Shown here one piece after another: positions 44,885 through 54,897 of a stretch of 64,000 bases of DNA. How positions within the stretch are numbered: the stretch's first letter is position 1; the number at the start of each line of letters is the position of its first letter. Source of the stretch: an uncultured Flavobacteriaceae bacterium (GTDB lineage Bacteria; Bacteroidota; Bacteroidia; Flavobacteriales; Flavobacteriaceae); contig CANLWG010000002.1 of NCBI GenBank assembly GCA_947494715.1, positions 62,001 through 126,000 on the forward strand. The letters are read 5' to 3'. The notes below the pieces were generated by a model. The model was given only the letters and a program-made list of their open reading frames with translations, ran no database searches and was not told the origin of the DNA. The translations under genes were made by a program, and so were the position numbers.

Positions 44885-46339
44885 ATGCAGACCAAAAAAA
44901 ATACTTCCCGAAGATCTTTTATCAAAAAAAGCGCTATAGCTTCCTCCATTTTCATTGTTCCCAGACATGTACTGGGTGGCTCAGGTTATTTGGCCCCAAG
45001 TGACCGGCTCAATTTGGCGGCCATTGGTGCCGGAGGAAAGGGCCGTAGCGATATCCTGAACGCATCCGTTCAAGGAAGGGAAAAAGTGGTCGCACTCTGT
45101 GACGTGGATTTTTCCGGATCGGCCAAAAGTTCCGTAGAAGCATTTCCCAAAGCTAAATTGTACAATGATTATCGAGAGATGCTGGATAAGGAAAAAGGCA
45201 TTGACGCGGTTACCATTTCGACACCGGACCATGTACATGGTCCGGCCGCAGCCTTTGCCATGGAACGGGGAAAACATGTATATGTTCAAAAACCCTTGAC
45301 CCATAATATCCGTGAGGCGAGGATGCTTACCCAAATGGCGAGGGATAAAAAAATCGTTAGCCAAATGGGAAACCAAGGTGGTTCCAATCCGCTCTTGGAC
45401 ATGGTACAGAAGTGGGTAGATACCGATGCTGTGGGAGCCATTTCCAAAGTACAGGTATGGACCAACCGCCCCGTCTGGCCGCAAGGCTATGCCATGCCCG
45501 AACCCGATGAAAGTAAAAAACCGGAAGACCTCTCCTGGGATTTATGGTTGGGTCCGGCCCCAAACAGACCCTTTACACCTAATTTACATCCATTCAATTG
45601 GCGTGGCTGGTGGGATTATGGTACAGGTGCCTTGGGAGATGTAGGGTGCCACTTGATCGATATCCCCTTTAGAACCTTAGGCCTCAAATATCCAACCGAC
45701 GCGGAATGTAGTGTAGGTTCCGTATACTCCCAGATGTGGACGGCGGATTATCATCCTGAGGGATGCCCCCCTTCGTCCTTTATCACTTTACATTTTGGAG
45801 CGACGGATAAGAGCAAATCACCCATAGAGATGACCTGGAGCGATGGGGGTATTCGACCTTCACATCCAGATATAATTCCGGCCAATAACGATATTGGAGG
45901 CCCGGGAAGTCAAAATGGGGTATTGATGATCGGGGAAAAAGGTATTATTTCTACCAATATCAATGATAGTTCCCCACTTACCCCTAAACTATATCTTAAT
46001 GATGGTACGACCGATTTTGGTCCTGAAGCGGAAAATAGCGAAGAACCGGAATATGGCCACCAACGGTTATGGGTAGATGCCTGTAAAACAGGTTTTGATA
46101 GCCCCGAACACAAAGCGCTGACCTCATCTTTCGATTATGCAGGACCCATGACCGAAACTGTCTTAATGGGTAATTTGGCCATTCGTAGTTATATGCTCCA
46201 ACGGGAGAACAGCGAAGGAAAAATGGATTTTTTCGCCCGTAAAAAGCTGTTGTGGGACGGAGAGAATATGCGGATTACCAACCTGGAAGAGGCCAATCAA
46301 TTTGTGGGAAGGACCTATAGGGAAGGTTGGAAGATGTAA
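44885..46339 (+). CDS. Gfo/Idh/MocA family oxidoreductase with Tat signal
   Basis: 484 residues. The N-terminus has a twin-arginine signal (NTSRRSFIKKSAIASSIFIV), so the folded, cofactor-loaded enzyme is probably exported to the periplasm. Rossmann domain from about 38 (RLNLAAIGAGGKGRSDI), the GxGxxG variant, and the conserved EKP-like VYVQKPLTHNIREARML; the C-terminal dehydratase/oxidoreductase domain contains GDVGCHLIDIPFRTL. Typical of secreted sugar oxidoreductases of Bacteroidota; substrate unknown. Not obviously in an operon. Confidence 0.93.
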   Translation: MQTKKNTSRRSFIKKSAIASSIFIVPRHVLGGSGYLAPSDRLNLAAIGAGGKGRSDILNASVQGREKVVALCDVDFSGSAKSSVEAFPKAKLYNDYREMLDKEKGIDAVTISTPDHVHGPAAAFAMERGKHVYVQKPLTHNIREARMLTQMARDKKIVSQMGNQGGSNPLLDMVQKWVDTDAVGAISKVQVWTNRPVWPQGYAMPEPDESKKPEDLSWDLWLGPAPNRPFTPNLHPFNWRGWWDYGTGALGDVGCHLIDIPFRTLGLKYPTDAECSVGSVYSQMWTADYHPEGCPPSSFITLHFGATDKSKSPIEMTWSDGGIRPSHPDIIPANNDIGGPGSQNGVLMIGEKGIISTNINDSSPLTPKLYLNDGTTDFGPEAENSEEPEYGHQRLWVDACKTGFDSPEHKALTSSFDYAGPMTETVLMGNLAIRSYMLQRENSEGKMDFFARKKLLWDGENMRITNLEEANQFVGRTYREGWKM

Positions 46340-46399
46340 TAGCCTCCAATTTATTTCTTACCTCCTATTTTTTGGTAAGGTGTTTGATTTGTTTTGAAC

Positions 46400-47722
46400 A
46401 TGCGAAAAATTGCCGTTGTCCCTTTTTTGTTTTTGGCCATGTCTTTAATGGCCCAGCGCACCATATCCGGCACGTTCTCGCCCGCTGGCAATTACAGTTG
46501 GCTAATAGCCTATCATCTTGAACCGGGCGGACAATCCTATATCGAGGATACCGCCATAAATGATGGGAAATTCACCTTAGCCCTAGCTGAAAACAGTGCT
46601 ACCGGAATCTATCGATTGGTGTATGCCCTACCTCAAGATGAATTTTACTTTGATGTTATCTACAACGGAAAGGAAGATATTCAATTGCATTTTGATGCTT
46701 CCAAAGGGATCAACTTTTCTGCCTCCGAGGAAAATAAGATCTTCAACAGGTATTTTAGGGATATCCATAATCTGGAAGGTGAAATTGTCCGATTTTATTC
46801 CGAGGGAAAAACCAATGACAAAGGGTTCAAAAAAGTTAGAAAGGCATTGAAAGCCTCTCAGGTCGCTTACGAAAAACAATCCGAAGGTATGCTGGCCCAA
46901 CATTTTATAAAAGCCAATTCGCCTTACATTCCTTTGAACAATGAATCCCTATTCGATTATGTTAAAAACAGAAAAGCGAACTATTTCACCACGCTTGACT
47001 TGAAAAATCCGATTCTACAGGCCTCTGGATTTTTGATAGATAAAATTTCCAACTATGTTTTTACCGCCCTCCCCATGCAACAGATGGATCCATTGGAAAC
47101 GGAAAAGGCGATACAAGAAAACGTTAGTGAAATAAACGAGTATATGAAAGGTACCCCGGCAGGTTTCAAATTTCATATTTTTCATAAACTTTGGAAGCAG
47201 GCTGCGGTTAATGATTATAATATCTTATCCGATTTTATTTATGAAAGCTATCTAACCCCATTGGCAGAAGGGACCAACCATCAAAATGTTATCGATGAAA
47301 TTGACATCCATAACCGATTGCGTTTAGGGGCCATCGCTCCTGAAATAGAATGGAGAGATGGTAATACAAATAAAAAATTAAGTGATCTTAATGGCTCCGA
47401 ATATTACATGTTGGTCTTTTGGAGCAGTACCTGCGGACATTGCCTCCGAGACCTTCCAGAATTATACGAAGGACTAAATCAGAGGTCAAACCTTATAGTG
47501 GTTGCCCTAGGGTTGGAAGATGATGATGTCCGCTGGAAAATTGAATCGGCCAAATTTGAAAATTTCGAACACGTCCTGGCTTTGGGCAAATGGGAAAATG
47601 AATACGCTAAGTTATATGATATAGGAAAAACCCCTACGTATTTCGTATTGGACAAAGAAAAACGGATAATTGCCAAGCTTGAGGATAGCAATGCGGTGAT
47701 AAGGTTTCTTGAAGAAAATTAA
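46400..47722 (+). CDS. Exported thioredoxin-like (TlpA/ResA type) protein
   Basis: About 440 residues from ATG 46400 (an in-frame TTG lies two codons earlier). Signal peptide MRKIAVVPFLFLAMSLMAQ. Residues about 20-120 resemble the DUF4369-like N-terminal beta domain; the middle is helical; the last 130 residues are a thioredoxin fold with redox motif WSSTCGHCLRDLPEL (CGHC) and cis-Pro in GKTPTYFVLD. A periplasmic disulfide oxidoreductase; partners unknown. Confidence 0.92.
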   Translation: MRKIAVVPFLFLAMSLMAQRTISGTFSPAGNYSWLIAYHLEPGGQSYIEDTAINDGKFTLALAENSATGIYRLVYALPQDEFYFDVIYNGKEDIQLHFDASKGINFSASEENKIFNRYFRDIHNLEGEIVRFYSEGKTNDKGFKKVRKALKASQVAYEKQSEGMLAQHFIKANSPYIPLNNESLFDYVKNRKANYFTTLDLKNPILQASGFLIDKISNYVFTALPMQQMDPLETEKAIQENVSEINEYMKGTPAGFKFHIFHKLWKQAAVNDYNILSDFIYESYLTPLAEGTNHQNVIDEIDIHNRLRLGAIAPEIEWRDGNTNKKLSDLNGSEYYMLVFWSSTCGHCLRDLPELYEGLNQRSNLIVVALGLEDDDVRWKIESAKFENFEHVLALGKWENEYAKLYDIGKTPTYFVLDKEKRIIAKLEDSNAVIRFLEEN

Positions 47723-47731
47723 TACCCAATA

Positions 47732-48391
47732 TTAAAGTGCCTTTAAATCCTTTATGGTCCTAAAGGCCACATCTACTTGATCGTCATCCACAAGGATAGT
47801 GAATTCATTAGTAGTTGAAATTACCTCATAGAGTACAATGCCTTCCCATGCCAAGCGCTGAAAAATGAAATAGTAAATTCCAGGTACGGAAACATTCTCA
47901 GCTGGAAGCTTTACTGTAATAGAAGATAGATTCTCCGCCTTTTGGGTACATTTTTCTGCCTTAAAAAGTCGCTCTACAGTTTCGTCCATGCTGTTGCTAA
48001 TGACAATATTGATTTCATTTACACCGCGGGAAGATGTGTAAAAAATATCCTGATTGGCATTAATTTCGTCCAAAAGCTTGGCCTGTTGTACAAGAACCGT
48101 ATCCGAGGCCAAGAACGTATAATCGGTCAAAGAGGACCTAACTGTAATCTCCCCAATATTTTTTAAGACCTTGATTATTTTATGGGTGGCCCTAAATTCC
48201 AAGTCATCGGATAAGCGCTTTAAGGCCATAACTATGGCTCCATTCCGAATTTCCTTACCCAATTCCTCCTCGATCTCCGGCTTCACAATGCGTGATAATG
48301 AAGTTAGATTGATGATACCCTGTGCCAATGCACTTTGCAAAAAGGGCTTCTTTTTGATGTATTGCTCTACAACAGAAGAAATTGTTTTCAT
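47732..48391 (-). CDS. ACT-domain protein related to the aspartate kinase regulatory region
   Basis: 219 residues with no kinase domain. The first 80 residues are helical (LAQGIINLTSLSRIVKPEIE, GAIVMALKRLSDDL), suggesting a winged-helix-like DNA-binding or dimerisation part; the remainder holds two ACT-like modules (SSRGVNEINIVISNSMDETV; GIYYFIFQRLAWEGIVLYEV, then NEFTILVDDDQV). An amino-acid-sensing regulator is inferred. Promoter with two AACAAATTGTT repeats lies upstream (48411-48447). Confidence 0.75.
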   Translation of the reverse strand: MKTISSVVEQYIKKKPFLQSALAQGIINLTSLSRIVKPEIEEELGKEIRNGAIVMALKRLSDDLEFRATHKIIKVLKNIGEITVRSSLTDYTFLASDTVLVQQAKLLDEINANQDIFYTSSRGVNEINIVISNSMDETVERLFKAEKCTQKAENLSSITVKLPAENVSVPGIYYFIFQRLAWEGIVLYEVISTTNEFTILVDDDQVDVAFRTIKDLKAL

Positions 48392-48410
48392 TTTTGGTTC
48401 AGTTGAAGTA

Positions 48411-48447
48411 CAAAAATAACAAATTGTTACAAATAAAACAAATTGTT
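48411..48447 (-). promoter_or_regulatory. Promoter and twin repeats of the ACT-protein gene
   Basis: On the minus strand a -7 box TATTTTTG (48418-48411) is preceded after 20 bases by TTG (48441-48439). Near-palindromes AACAAATTGTT occur at 48418-48428 and 48437-48447, 19 bases apart, overlapping both promoter elements as an operator pair would. A palindrome CGTAATTACG lies further upstream at 48465-48474. Confidence 0.55.
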
Positions 48448-48477
48448 TAACGGATAATTTTGTGCGTAATTACGTAT

Positions 48478-48837
48478 TCAAAAGTGATAAAAAGCATCCT
48501 CTATATGCTCAATCTTGAATATTTTGCTGTTTTTTAGGATGGTTATGACATCAAATCGTATCTCAACATCAAGTTCCAGTTCGGTTACATAGTGGTTCGC
48601 CCCCATAACCAAAAGTCCTATTTTCTTCTTGGTAATAGTTTCTGCAATAGGTATAATTTGATCGTTGCTTCTAGCTCGAACTTCTATTATGGCAAGGATA
48701 TTTCCTTTTTGTGCAATAATATCAATTTCGGATTTTAGATATCTATAATTACGATACTTGATGTCATATCCCTTTGTTATCAAAAAATCCACTGCCATCT
48801 GCTCCCCTTCCTTTCCAAATTCATTATGCTTCCCCAT
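48478..48837 (-). CDS. YraN family protein (UPF0102)
   Basis: 119 residues, an endonuclease-like fold: GKEGEQMAVDFLITKGYDI, then YRYLKSEIDIIAQKGNILA with the Glu-Asp-(Gln/Glu)xK active-site pattern, VEVRAR-like IIEVRARSND and IRFDVITI. YraN proteins are Holliday-junction-resolvase-like; no function is proven. Monocistronic or co-transcribed with the downstream ACT-protein gene (86 bases away). Confidence 0.93.
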   Translation of the reverse strand: MGKHNEFGKEGEQMAVDFLITKGYDIKYRNYRYLKSEIDIIAQKGNILAIIEVRARSNDQIIPIAETITKKKIGLLVMGANHYVTELELDVEIRFDVITILKNSKIFKIEHIEDAFYHF

Positions 48838-49030
48838 AAAGATATCCTTGAAATTGTACTAAAACAGTGCATTTCATCGAAAAAAACAACACTTCATCGT
48901 TATTATTTAACTCAACATCGTAAATTGGCCGTCAGTACAACGAAAATAAGACGATTAAGATACTATCCAAAAAGTTTAAGCGTTAAGAATTAGCCCCTAC
49001 GCACATGAACGTTCTTAAAGCCTAAAATCT

Positions 49031-50524
49031 ATGGAATACTTCGTTAATTGTAATACCTCTACATTAGCGCCGTACGCAACTCCTTTGGACAGGACAAAAG
49101 CGGCACATTTGTACAGAAGACTGGGGTTTAGTGCCTCGGTGCAGACTATTGACCAAGCGGTCGGTCAAAATGCGGGAACGCTTGTGGACAATCTGGTAAA
49201 CCAGGCAGTAACTATGCCTCCATTACCTCCCCCTGCTTGGGCGGATTGGAACAATAGCAACTATCCTGCTGACGACGATCAAGCGGGACAAGTCAGGAGA
49301 GCTCAGCTGCAAGAATGGCGCTTAACCTACACCAATGCCCTTTTGGACAATAATCTGAGGGACAGGATGAGCTTCTTCTGGAGCAATCATTTTGTTACTG
49401 AGATAGATATATATAATTGTAATTCATTCCTTTACTATTACATTAATTGTCTACAACGAAATTCATTAGGGAACTTCCGGACTTTTGTTAGCGAAATAGG
49501 ATTGACCGATGCCATGCTTTACTATTTGGATGGTGTATATAATAACGGGAACAATCCCAACGAAAACTATGCCCGTGAGCTGTATGAACTTTTCACTTTA
49601 GGTGAAGGAAACGGATATACCGAAGAGGACATCATTGAAACGGCCAAGGCTCTATCCGGTTATGTGGAAAGAGGTGAAATAGGCTGTTCCCCTGTCACCT
49701 ATGATGCGACCAAACATGATACCGGTAGTAAAACCATTTTGGGCCAGACAGGAAATTGGGGATATGATGATGTAATCAACATCCTTTTCCAACAACGCCC
49801 AAATGAGATAGCGGAATTCATCTGTAGAAAACTATATGAATTCTTTGTACATCCAGATTCCAAGGACGATACCGGAAATGCGCAAGCCATCATTGATGGA
49901 ATGGCGAATACGTTCATTACAAATAATTTTGAAATAGCTCCGGTTTTGTCACAATTGTTCAAAAGCCAGCACTTTTTTGACGACAATGCCATTGGTGTTA
50001 TTATCAAGAGTCCCTATGACATGTATCTCAATACATTTAAGGAGACCAGTTTCGCTTACACGGATAACACTTTGAGCGAGATCAACAATTACACCCGCCT
50101 GTTGGGGCAGGAACTGTTCGATCCCTTTGACGTGGCCGGTTGGCAACGTGATCGCACTTGGATCAATACTAATTTCATTATTGGACGTTGGCTCACCATT
50201 GAGACCATTCTAGAAACTTTCTATCAGAACAGTAATGAGCAGTTTAGGGCATTTGGCCTCTCTCTCACAGGAAATGACGGATTAACAAGCAATAATCCGG
50301 ATGTCATCGCCAGACCTATCATTGATTTTGTTCTTCCCCAGGGATTGTTGGATGAGGGCGAATACGAAAAGGCATTCGCCGTATTTAGAAGCGATATAGA
50401 CCCCACCTACTATGAAGGTGGAAATGATGAAACTTGGACGCTGGCCACTTGGATGACAGCACCGTTTCAAGTATACCTATTATTACAATATTTGGCAAGA
50501 CAACCCGAGTTTCAACTAAAATAA
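49031..50524 (+). CDS. DUF1800 family protein
   Basis: 497 residues, recognised by KAAHLYRRLGFSASVQTIDQ at the N-terminus, MSFFWSNHFVTE, NYARELYELFTLGEGNGYTE (the strongest DUF1800 block), ALSGYVERGE and KTILGQTGNWGYDD, then LCRKLY-like FICRKLYEFFVHPD. No signal peptide or Tat motif is visible at the start. DUF1800 genes are almost always beside DUF1501, as here; the pair is thought to handle surface or extracellular polymers but no reaction is established. Confidence 0.94.
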   Translation: MEYFVNCNTSTLAPYATPLDRTKAAHLYRRLGFSASVQTIDQAVGQNAGTLVDNLVNQAVTMPPLPPPAWADWNNSNYPADDDQAGQVRRAQLQEWRLTYTNALLDNNLRDRMSFFWSNHFVTEIDIYNCNSFLYYYINCLQRNSLGNFRTFVSEIGLTDAMLYYLDGVYNNGNNPNENYARELYELFTLGEGNGYTEEDIIETAKALSGYVERGEIGCSPVTYDATKHDTGSKTILGQTGNWGYDDVINILFQQRPNEIAEFICRKLYEFFVHPDSKDDTGNAQAIIDGMANTFITNNFEIAPVLSQLFKSQHFFDDNAIGVIIKSPYDMYLNTFKETSFAYTDNTLSEINNYTRLLGQELFDPFDVAGWQRDRTWINTNFIIGRWLTIETILETFYQNSNEQFRAFGLSLTGNDGLTSNNPDVIARPIIDFVLPQGLLDEGEYEKAFAVFRSDIDPTYYEGGNDETWTLATWMTAPFQVYLLLQYLARQPEFQLK

Positions 50525-50535
50525 ATCCTACGACT

Positions 50536-52227
50536 ATGTGCAATATCAACAATACCCCTTATAAAGGCCTACAACATGATGGCCACGATTTAGAACACAA
50601 GGCTTGGAGCAGACGTTCCTTTCTTCAAGCTTTGGGAATCGCTGGTTCCGGTTCCATGATGCTGGGAAGCAACATGTTGACCGCATCGGCCCCTTCTCCA
50701 TTGACGGCAGCAATAGCCGCAGCGGAAACGGATAACATTTTGATTTTGATACGACTATCCGGTGGAAACGATGGACTAAGTACCGTAATTCCCATAGAAC
50801 AATATGATAGTTATGCCAATGCTAGGCCCAACATCTATATTCCAGAGAGTAAAGTATTAAAGTTAACGGACGAATTTGGCGTTCCCTCCTACATGCAGGC
50901 CGTAGAGCCTATGTGGGGCGACGGGCAATTTAAGGCCGTACATGGTGTGGGGTATCAAAACCAAAGTCTATCCCATTTTACAGGATCGGATATTTATGCC
51001 AATACGGATCTAACAACAACAGGTTTTAGTGGATTGGATACGGGTTGGATGGGAAGACATTTTGAGACCCTTTACCCTGATTATCTAATCAATCCACCAG
51101 CATCTCCCGCTGCCATTCAAATAGGTCAATTCGGGAACTTGGTTTTCCAAGGTGAAGAGACCAATTATGCCTTCATTACATCCAATATTGATCAGTTGGA
51201 GGAAATTGCGGAATCTGGTGTGGTTTACGGATTGGATGATGCCTTGTTCGGAGACTGTATGTATGGTGACCAGTTGAAATTCCTTAGGGGAGTCGCCAAT
51301 ACTACGTATGAATACGCAGGTCTTATCCATGAAGCCTATGAGCGTGGACAAAACCAAGTGGAGTACCAAGACAATGGTTTCGCCAGACAATTGGCCCTCT
51401 TAGCGCGATTGATAAAAGGAAATTTGGGCACCAAGGTATATATGATTTCCATGGGTGGTTTTGACACTCACGGTAACCAACCTTTGGCCCATGAACGTTT
51501 GATGACCAATTTATCCGTAGCCATCGATAATTTCTACGATGACATTGCCTTTACCCAACAAGATGATCAAGTCTTAAGTATGACTTTTTCAGAATTCGGA
51601 CGACGAATTTTTGAAAATGGTTCAAACGGTACGGATCATGGTAAAGCGGCACCTACTTTGTTTTTCGGGTCAGGATTGAACGGAAGTGCGTTCGTAGGGG
51701 AACACCCAACCTTGGATAATCCGGATGGCAGGGGTAATTTGGAGTACACCATGGATTTTAGGGATTTGTATGCCACTGTCCTGGCTGAATGGCTCTGTGT
51801 GGACATTCCTTTGGTAGAGCAACATTTGTTGGATCATCCTTATGCTCCGGTTAACCTAGGCTTTAATTGTAGTGGCGTTGAATTCCCGGATATCGTTTAC
51901 AGTGATGGGGAACCTACCTTGCCCACACAACCGGATCCCACAGATCCCAATCCGGATTTGTTGAACGCTGTGGTCCATAAACCATTTTATCCTACGGATA
52001 ACGCTCCTCACATTTATTTGGAAATGCCCTTTACGGCCCATGTGGATATTCAATTGTACAATATTCTTGGTCAAAATGTGGGTACTATCTACAATGAAAT
52101 GATGACCGAGGGATCAGTGGAAATCAATATTAGGGAACGAATGCCCGAACATTTGTCCACAGGAAAATACATTTATCGTATACAGATTCAGGACAAAAAG
52201 ATGAGTAAATCGGTAATGGTTGCTTAA
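50536..52227 (+). CDS. DUF1501 family protein with Tat signal and T9SS sorting domain
   Basis: 563 residues from ATG 50536; the frame is open to 50434 but that part overlaps DUF1800. Tat motif SRRSFLQALGIAGSGSM begins near residue 28. The DUF1501 domain shows ILIRLSGGNDGLSTVIPIEQ, GYQNQSLSHFTGSDI, MISMGGFDTHGNQ and TFSEFGRRIFENGSNGTDHG, resembling a sulfatase/alkaline-phosphatase-like metal site. The last 80 residues form a type A T9SS sorting domain (VDIQLYNILGQNVGTIYN, ending MSKSVMVA). Coupled to DUF1800 (11 bases apart). Confidence 0.93.
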   Translation: MCNINNTPYKGLQHDGHDLEHKAWSRRSFLQALGIAGSGSMMLGSNMLTASAPSPLTAAIAAAETDNILILIRLSGGNDGLSTVIPIEQYDSYANARPNIYIPESKVLKLTDEFGVPSYMQAVEPMWGDGQFKAVHGVGYQNQSLSHFTGSDIYANTDLTTTGFSGLDTGWMGRHFETLYPDYLINPPASPAAIQIGQFGNLVFQGEETNYAFITSNIDQLEEIAESGVVYGLDDALFGDCMYGDQLKFLRGVANTTYEYAGLIHEAYERGQNQVEYQDNGFARQLALLARLIKGNLGTKVYMISMGGFDTHGNQPLAHERLMTNLSVAIDNFYDDIAFTQQDDQVLSMTFSEFGRRIFENGSNGTDHGKAAPTLFFGSGLNGSAFVGEHPTLDNPDGRGNLEYTMDFRDLYATVLAEWLCVDIPLVEQHLLDHPYAPVNLGFNCSGVEFPDIVYSDGEPTLPTQPDPTDPNPDLLNAVVHKPFYPTDNAPHIYLEMPFTAHVDIQLYNILGQNVGTIYNEMMTEGSVEINIRERMPEHLSTGKYIYRIQIQDKKMSKSVMVA

Positions 52228-52250
52228 CACGCCCCACACTTTGCAACTTG

Positions 52251-52292
52251 ACCTTCGGTGTACCAATTGGTAAGCCGAAGGTTTTCTTTTTG
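52251..52292 (+). terminator. Terminator after the DUF1501 gene
   Basis: An 8-bp perfect stem ACCTTCGG (52251-52258) with CCGAAGGT (52275-52282), followed by TTTTCTTTTT. Confidence 0.85.
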
Positions 52293-52362
52293 GTCATCTA
52301 GGCTGTAGACCCAACAAACCTTATTCTGAAGGACGGGTTTAAAAAAGTTCACTTCATTTCAA

Positions 52363-52548
52363 TTACCCGGCCTGCATATTCTCGGCTTCCGGAATAATCC
52401 CCACTAGTTTATCGGGTTGGTGAATAAGTAAAGGCATGTGCTCCGGACAAATCCAATAGGATTGACTATTGTAGCTCATTTGTAGCAATGGGATTTGCTT
52501 ATCGGATTTTTGGCACATTACACAACTTCTTTCCATACTATCGCTCAT
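52363..52548 (-). CDS. Small protein with CxxC motif
   Basis: 61 residues with SCVMCQKSDKQ, a second Cys-His pair CPEHMPLL and an acidic tail. The CxxC..CxxH spacing (about 23 residues) suggests a small zinc-ribbon protein. I know of no named family; composition and a clean start support it as a gene. It is isolated between the DUF1501 terminator and metG. Confidence 0.6.
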   Translation of the reverse strand: MSDSMERSCVMCQKSDKQIPLLQMSYNSQSYWICPEHMPLLIHQPDKLVGIIPEAENMQAG

Positions 52549-52767
52549 TTCCTTAACTGGTTTTCATTTTCGATACCTAAAGTAAAGGTAGCCTAAATAC
52601 GGAATACCTTCAAGTCGTTCATTTTTTAATTCTTGTTTTTCCGACCCCAAAATTTGAACGTGATAAGACAAGGAGATGCCTTGGGCTATTCCCTTTGCAA
52701 GAGCTCTTTGAATTCGGTAGGGATTTTGGTTTTTTGATGTATTATGGTCACAGCCCTAAAAAAGCTG

Positions 52768-52775
52768 TATTTTTG
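52768..52775 (+). promoter_or_regulatory. -7 box of metG
   Basis: TATTTTTG lies 20 bases before ATG 52795. It falls inside the longer open frame that starts at 52744, so that upstream start is unlikely to be used. Confidence 0.6.
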
Positions 52776-52794
52776 TGCCTTAATTCGAGTTTTG

Positions 52795-54879
52795 ATGTTT
52801 CAAAATCAACAAAATCCAGAAAGGTATACGATTACCGCTGCATTGCCCTATACAAACGGGCCAATCCATATTGGACATTTGGCCGGGGTTTATGTTCCTG
52901 CCGATATTTATGCCCGTTATTTACGCTTAACGGGCCATGAGGTTGCCTTTGTATGTGGCAGTGATGAACATGGGGTGGCTATTTCAATGAAGGCCAAAAA
53001 GGAAGGTGTAACTCCAAAAGAGATTATAGATAAGTATCACGGTATCATCAAAAAGTCTTTTGCTGATTTTGGGATTTCGTTCAATAACTACTCCAGGACT
53101 TCGGCAAAGGTACATTATGAAACTGCCTCGGATTTTTTCAAGAAGCTATATGAACAAGGTGATTTTATCGAGGAAAACACTGCTCAATTGTACGATGAAG
53201 AGGCCGGACAATTTTTAGCGGATCGTTTCGTCACCGGCACCTGTCCCAATTGTGGCTATGAAGAAGCCTATGGTGATCAATGCGAAAATTGCGGATCTTC
53301 CTTGAATGCAACCGATCTGATAAATCCAAAATCTACGATTACCGGTGCCGTTCCCGCCTTAAAGGAGACCAAACATTGGTTTCTACCCCTAGATCGTTAT
53401 GAAGACTTCCTAAGAAACTGGATTTTGGAAGGTCATAAGAAAGACTGGAAACCCAATGTATACGGCCAATGCAAATCTTGGATAGAAGGTGGTTTGGAAC
53501 CCCGTGCGGTGACCCGTGATCTGGATTGGGGTATTCCCGTACCGGTACAAGGAGGTGAAGGCAAGGTTTTATATGTTTGGTTCGATGCGCCAATAGGCTA
53601 TATCTCCTCTACCAAGGAATGGGCAGAAAGGGAGGGCAAGGATTGGGAGCCGTATTGGAAAGACAAGGGAACCAAATTGGTACATTTCATAGGTAAAGAC
53701 AACATTGTTTTTCACTGTATAATTTTCCCGGCAATCCTTAAAGCCCATGGGGATTACATACTTCCTGAAAATGTCCCTGCCAATGAATTCCTAAACTTGG
53801 AGGGCAACAAATTGTCCACCTCTAAGAACTGGGCGGTTTGGTTGCATGAATATCTGGAGGAATTCCCGGATATGCAAGATGTCTTGCGTTATACATTAAC
53901 GGCAAATGCACCGGAGACCAAGGACAATGATTTTACTTGGAAGGATTTCCAGGCACGGAACAATAATGAATTGGTCGCCATTTTTGGGAATTTTATCAAT
54001 CGGGTGGTGGTATTGACACATAAATATTATAATGGGATCGCACCAGAGCCTACGGAGCTTTCCAATATCGATAAAGAAACCTTGGCCGAATTGCAAAAGT
54101 ACCCTCAAATTATTTCCAATTCCTTGGAACGCTACCGATTCCGGGAAGCAAGCCAAGAGCTTTTAAACCTCGCACGTTTGGGCAATAAGTATTTGGCCGA
54201 TGAAGAACCTTGGAAACTCATTAAAGTGGATGAAGAAAGGGTAAAAACCATCATGTTCATTGCACTACAAATTGCAACCGGGCTGGCCGTTTTGAGTGAA
54301 CCTTTCCTCCCTTTTACCTCAGCGAAGCTAAAAAATATCCTCAATATCAGATCCAGTGCTATCCAAACCGGTTGGGAACAGGTAAAGGATAGCGAGGTAC
54401 TATTATCCAGTGGTCATACAATCAACAAGGCGGAACTTTTATTTCGAAAAATCGAAGATGACGAAATCCAAAAGCAACTGGATAAACTGGAAGCCACTAA
54501 AAAAGCCAATGCTACCATGGACTCTGCACAAGCTATCAGCCCACAAAAGGATACCATCACTTTCGATGATTTTACCAAACTGGATATGCGTGTAGGTACC
54601 ATTGTTGAAGCGGAAAAGATGCCCAAGACCAAAAAACTGATGGTCTTAAAAGTGGACACGGGTCTCGATACCAGAACCATTGTTTCGGGTATTGCAGAAA
54701 GTTTTGAAGCCGATGAGATCATTGGCAAAAAAGTCACTGTACTCATTAACCTGGCTCCCAGAAAACTCAGAGGTGTAGAAAGTGAAGGTATGATTCTAAT
54801 GACCGAAGATGCGGAAGGTAAATTGGTGTTCATAAATCCCGATCAAGATGAGGTTGGGAATGGTAAAACCATCAGCTAA
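52795..54879 (+). CDS. metG: Methionine--tRNA ligase
   Basis: About 694 residues from ATG 52795, chosen because the promoter box overlaps the earlier start. HIGH motif in [13 protein letters not shown], zinc site with four Cys ([20 protein letters not shown]), KMSKS-type motif [11 protein letters not shown], anticodon-binding helical domain, and a C-terminal EMAP/Trbp111-type tRNA-binding domain ([30 protein letters not shown]), found in many dimeric MetG proteins. Followed by tex. Confidence 0.98.
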   Translation: MFQNQQNPERYTITAALPYTNGPIHIGHLAGVYVPADIYARYLRLTGHEVAFVCGSDEHGVAISMKAKKEGVTPKEIIDKYHGIIKKSFADFGISFNNYSRTSAKVHYETASDFFKKLYEQGDFIEENTAQLYDEEAGQFLADRFVTGTCPNCGYEEAYGDQCENCGSSLNATDLINPKSTITGAVPALKETKHWFLPLDRYEDFLRNWILEGHKKDWKPNVYGQCKSWIEGGLEPRAVTRDLDWGIPVPVQGGEGKVLYVWFDAPIGYISSTKEWAEREGKDWEPYWKDKGTKLVHFIGKDNIVFHCIIFPAILKAHGDYILPENVPANEFLNLEGNKLSTSKNWAVWLHEYLEEFPDMQDVLRYTLTANAPETKDNDFTWKDFQARNNNELVAIFGNFINRVVVLTHKYYNGIAPEPTELSNIDKETLAELQKYPQIISNSLERYRFREASQELLNLARLGNKYLADEEPWKLIKVDEERVKTIMFIALQIATGLAVLSEPFLPFTSAKLKNILNIRSSAIQTGWEQVKDSEVLLSSGHTINKAELLFRKIEDDEIQKQLDKLEATKKANATMDSAQAISPQKDTITFDDFTKLDMRVGTIVEAEKMPKTKKLMVLKVDTGLDTRTIVSGIAESFEADEIIGKKVTVLINLAPRKLRGVESEGMILMTEDAEGKLVFINPDQDEVGNGKTIS

Positions 54880-54897
54880 TTATAACAAACACCTTCC

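Noticed and set aside
52744-52794. Upstream ATG of metG at 52744
   Set aside because: The -7 box TATTTTTG at 52768-52775 falls within this extension, and the extension is not part of the MetG family.
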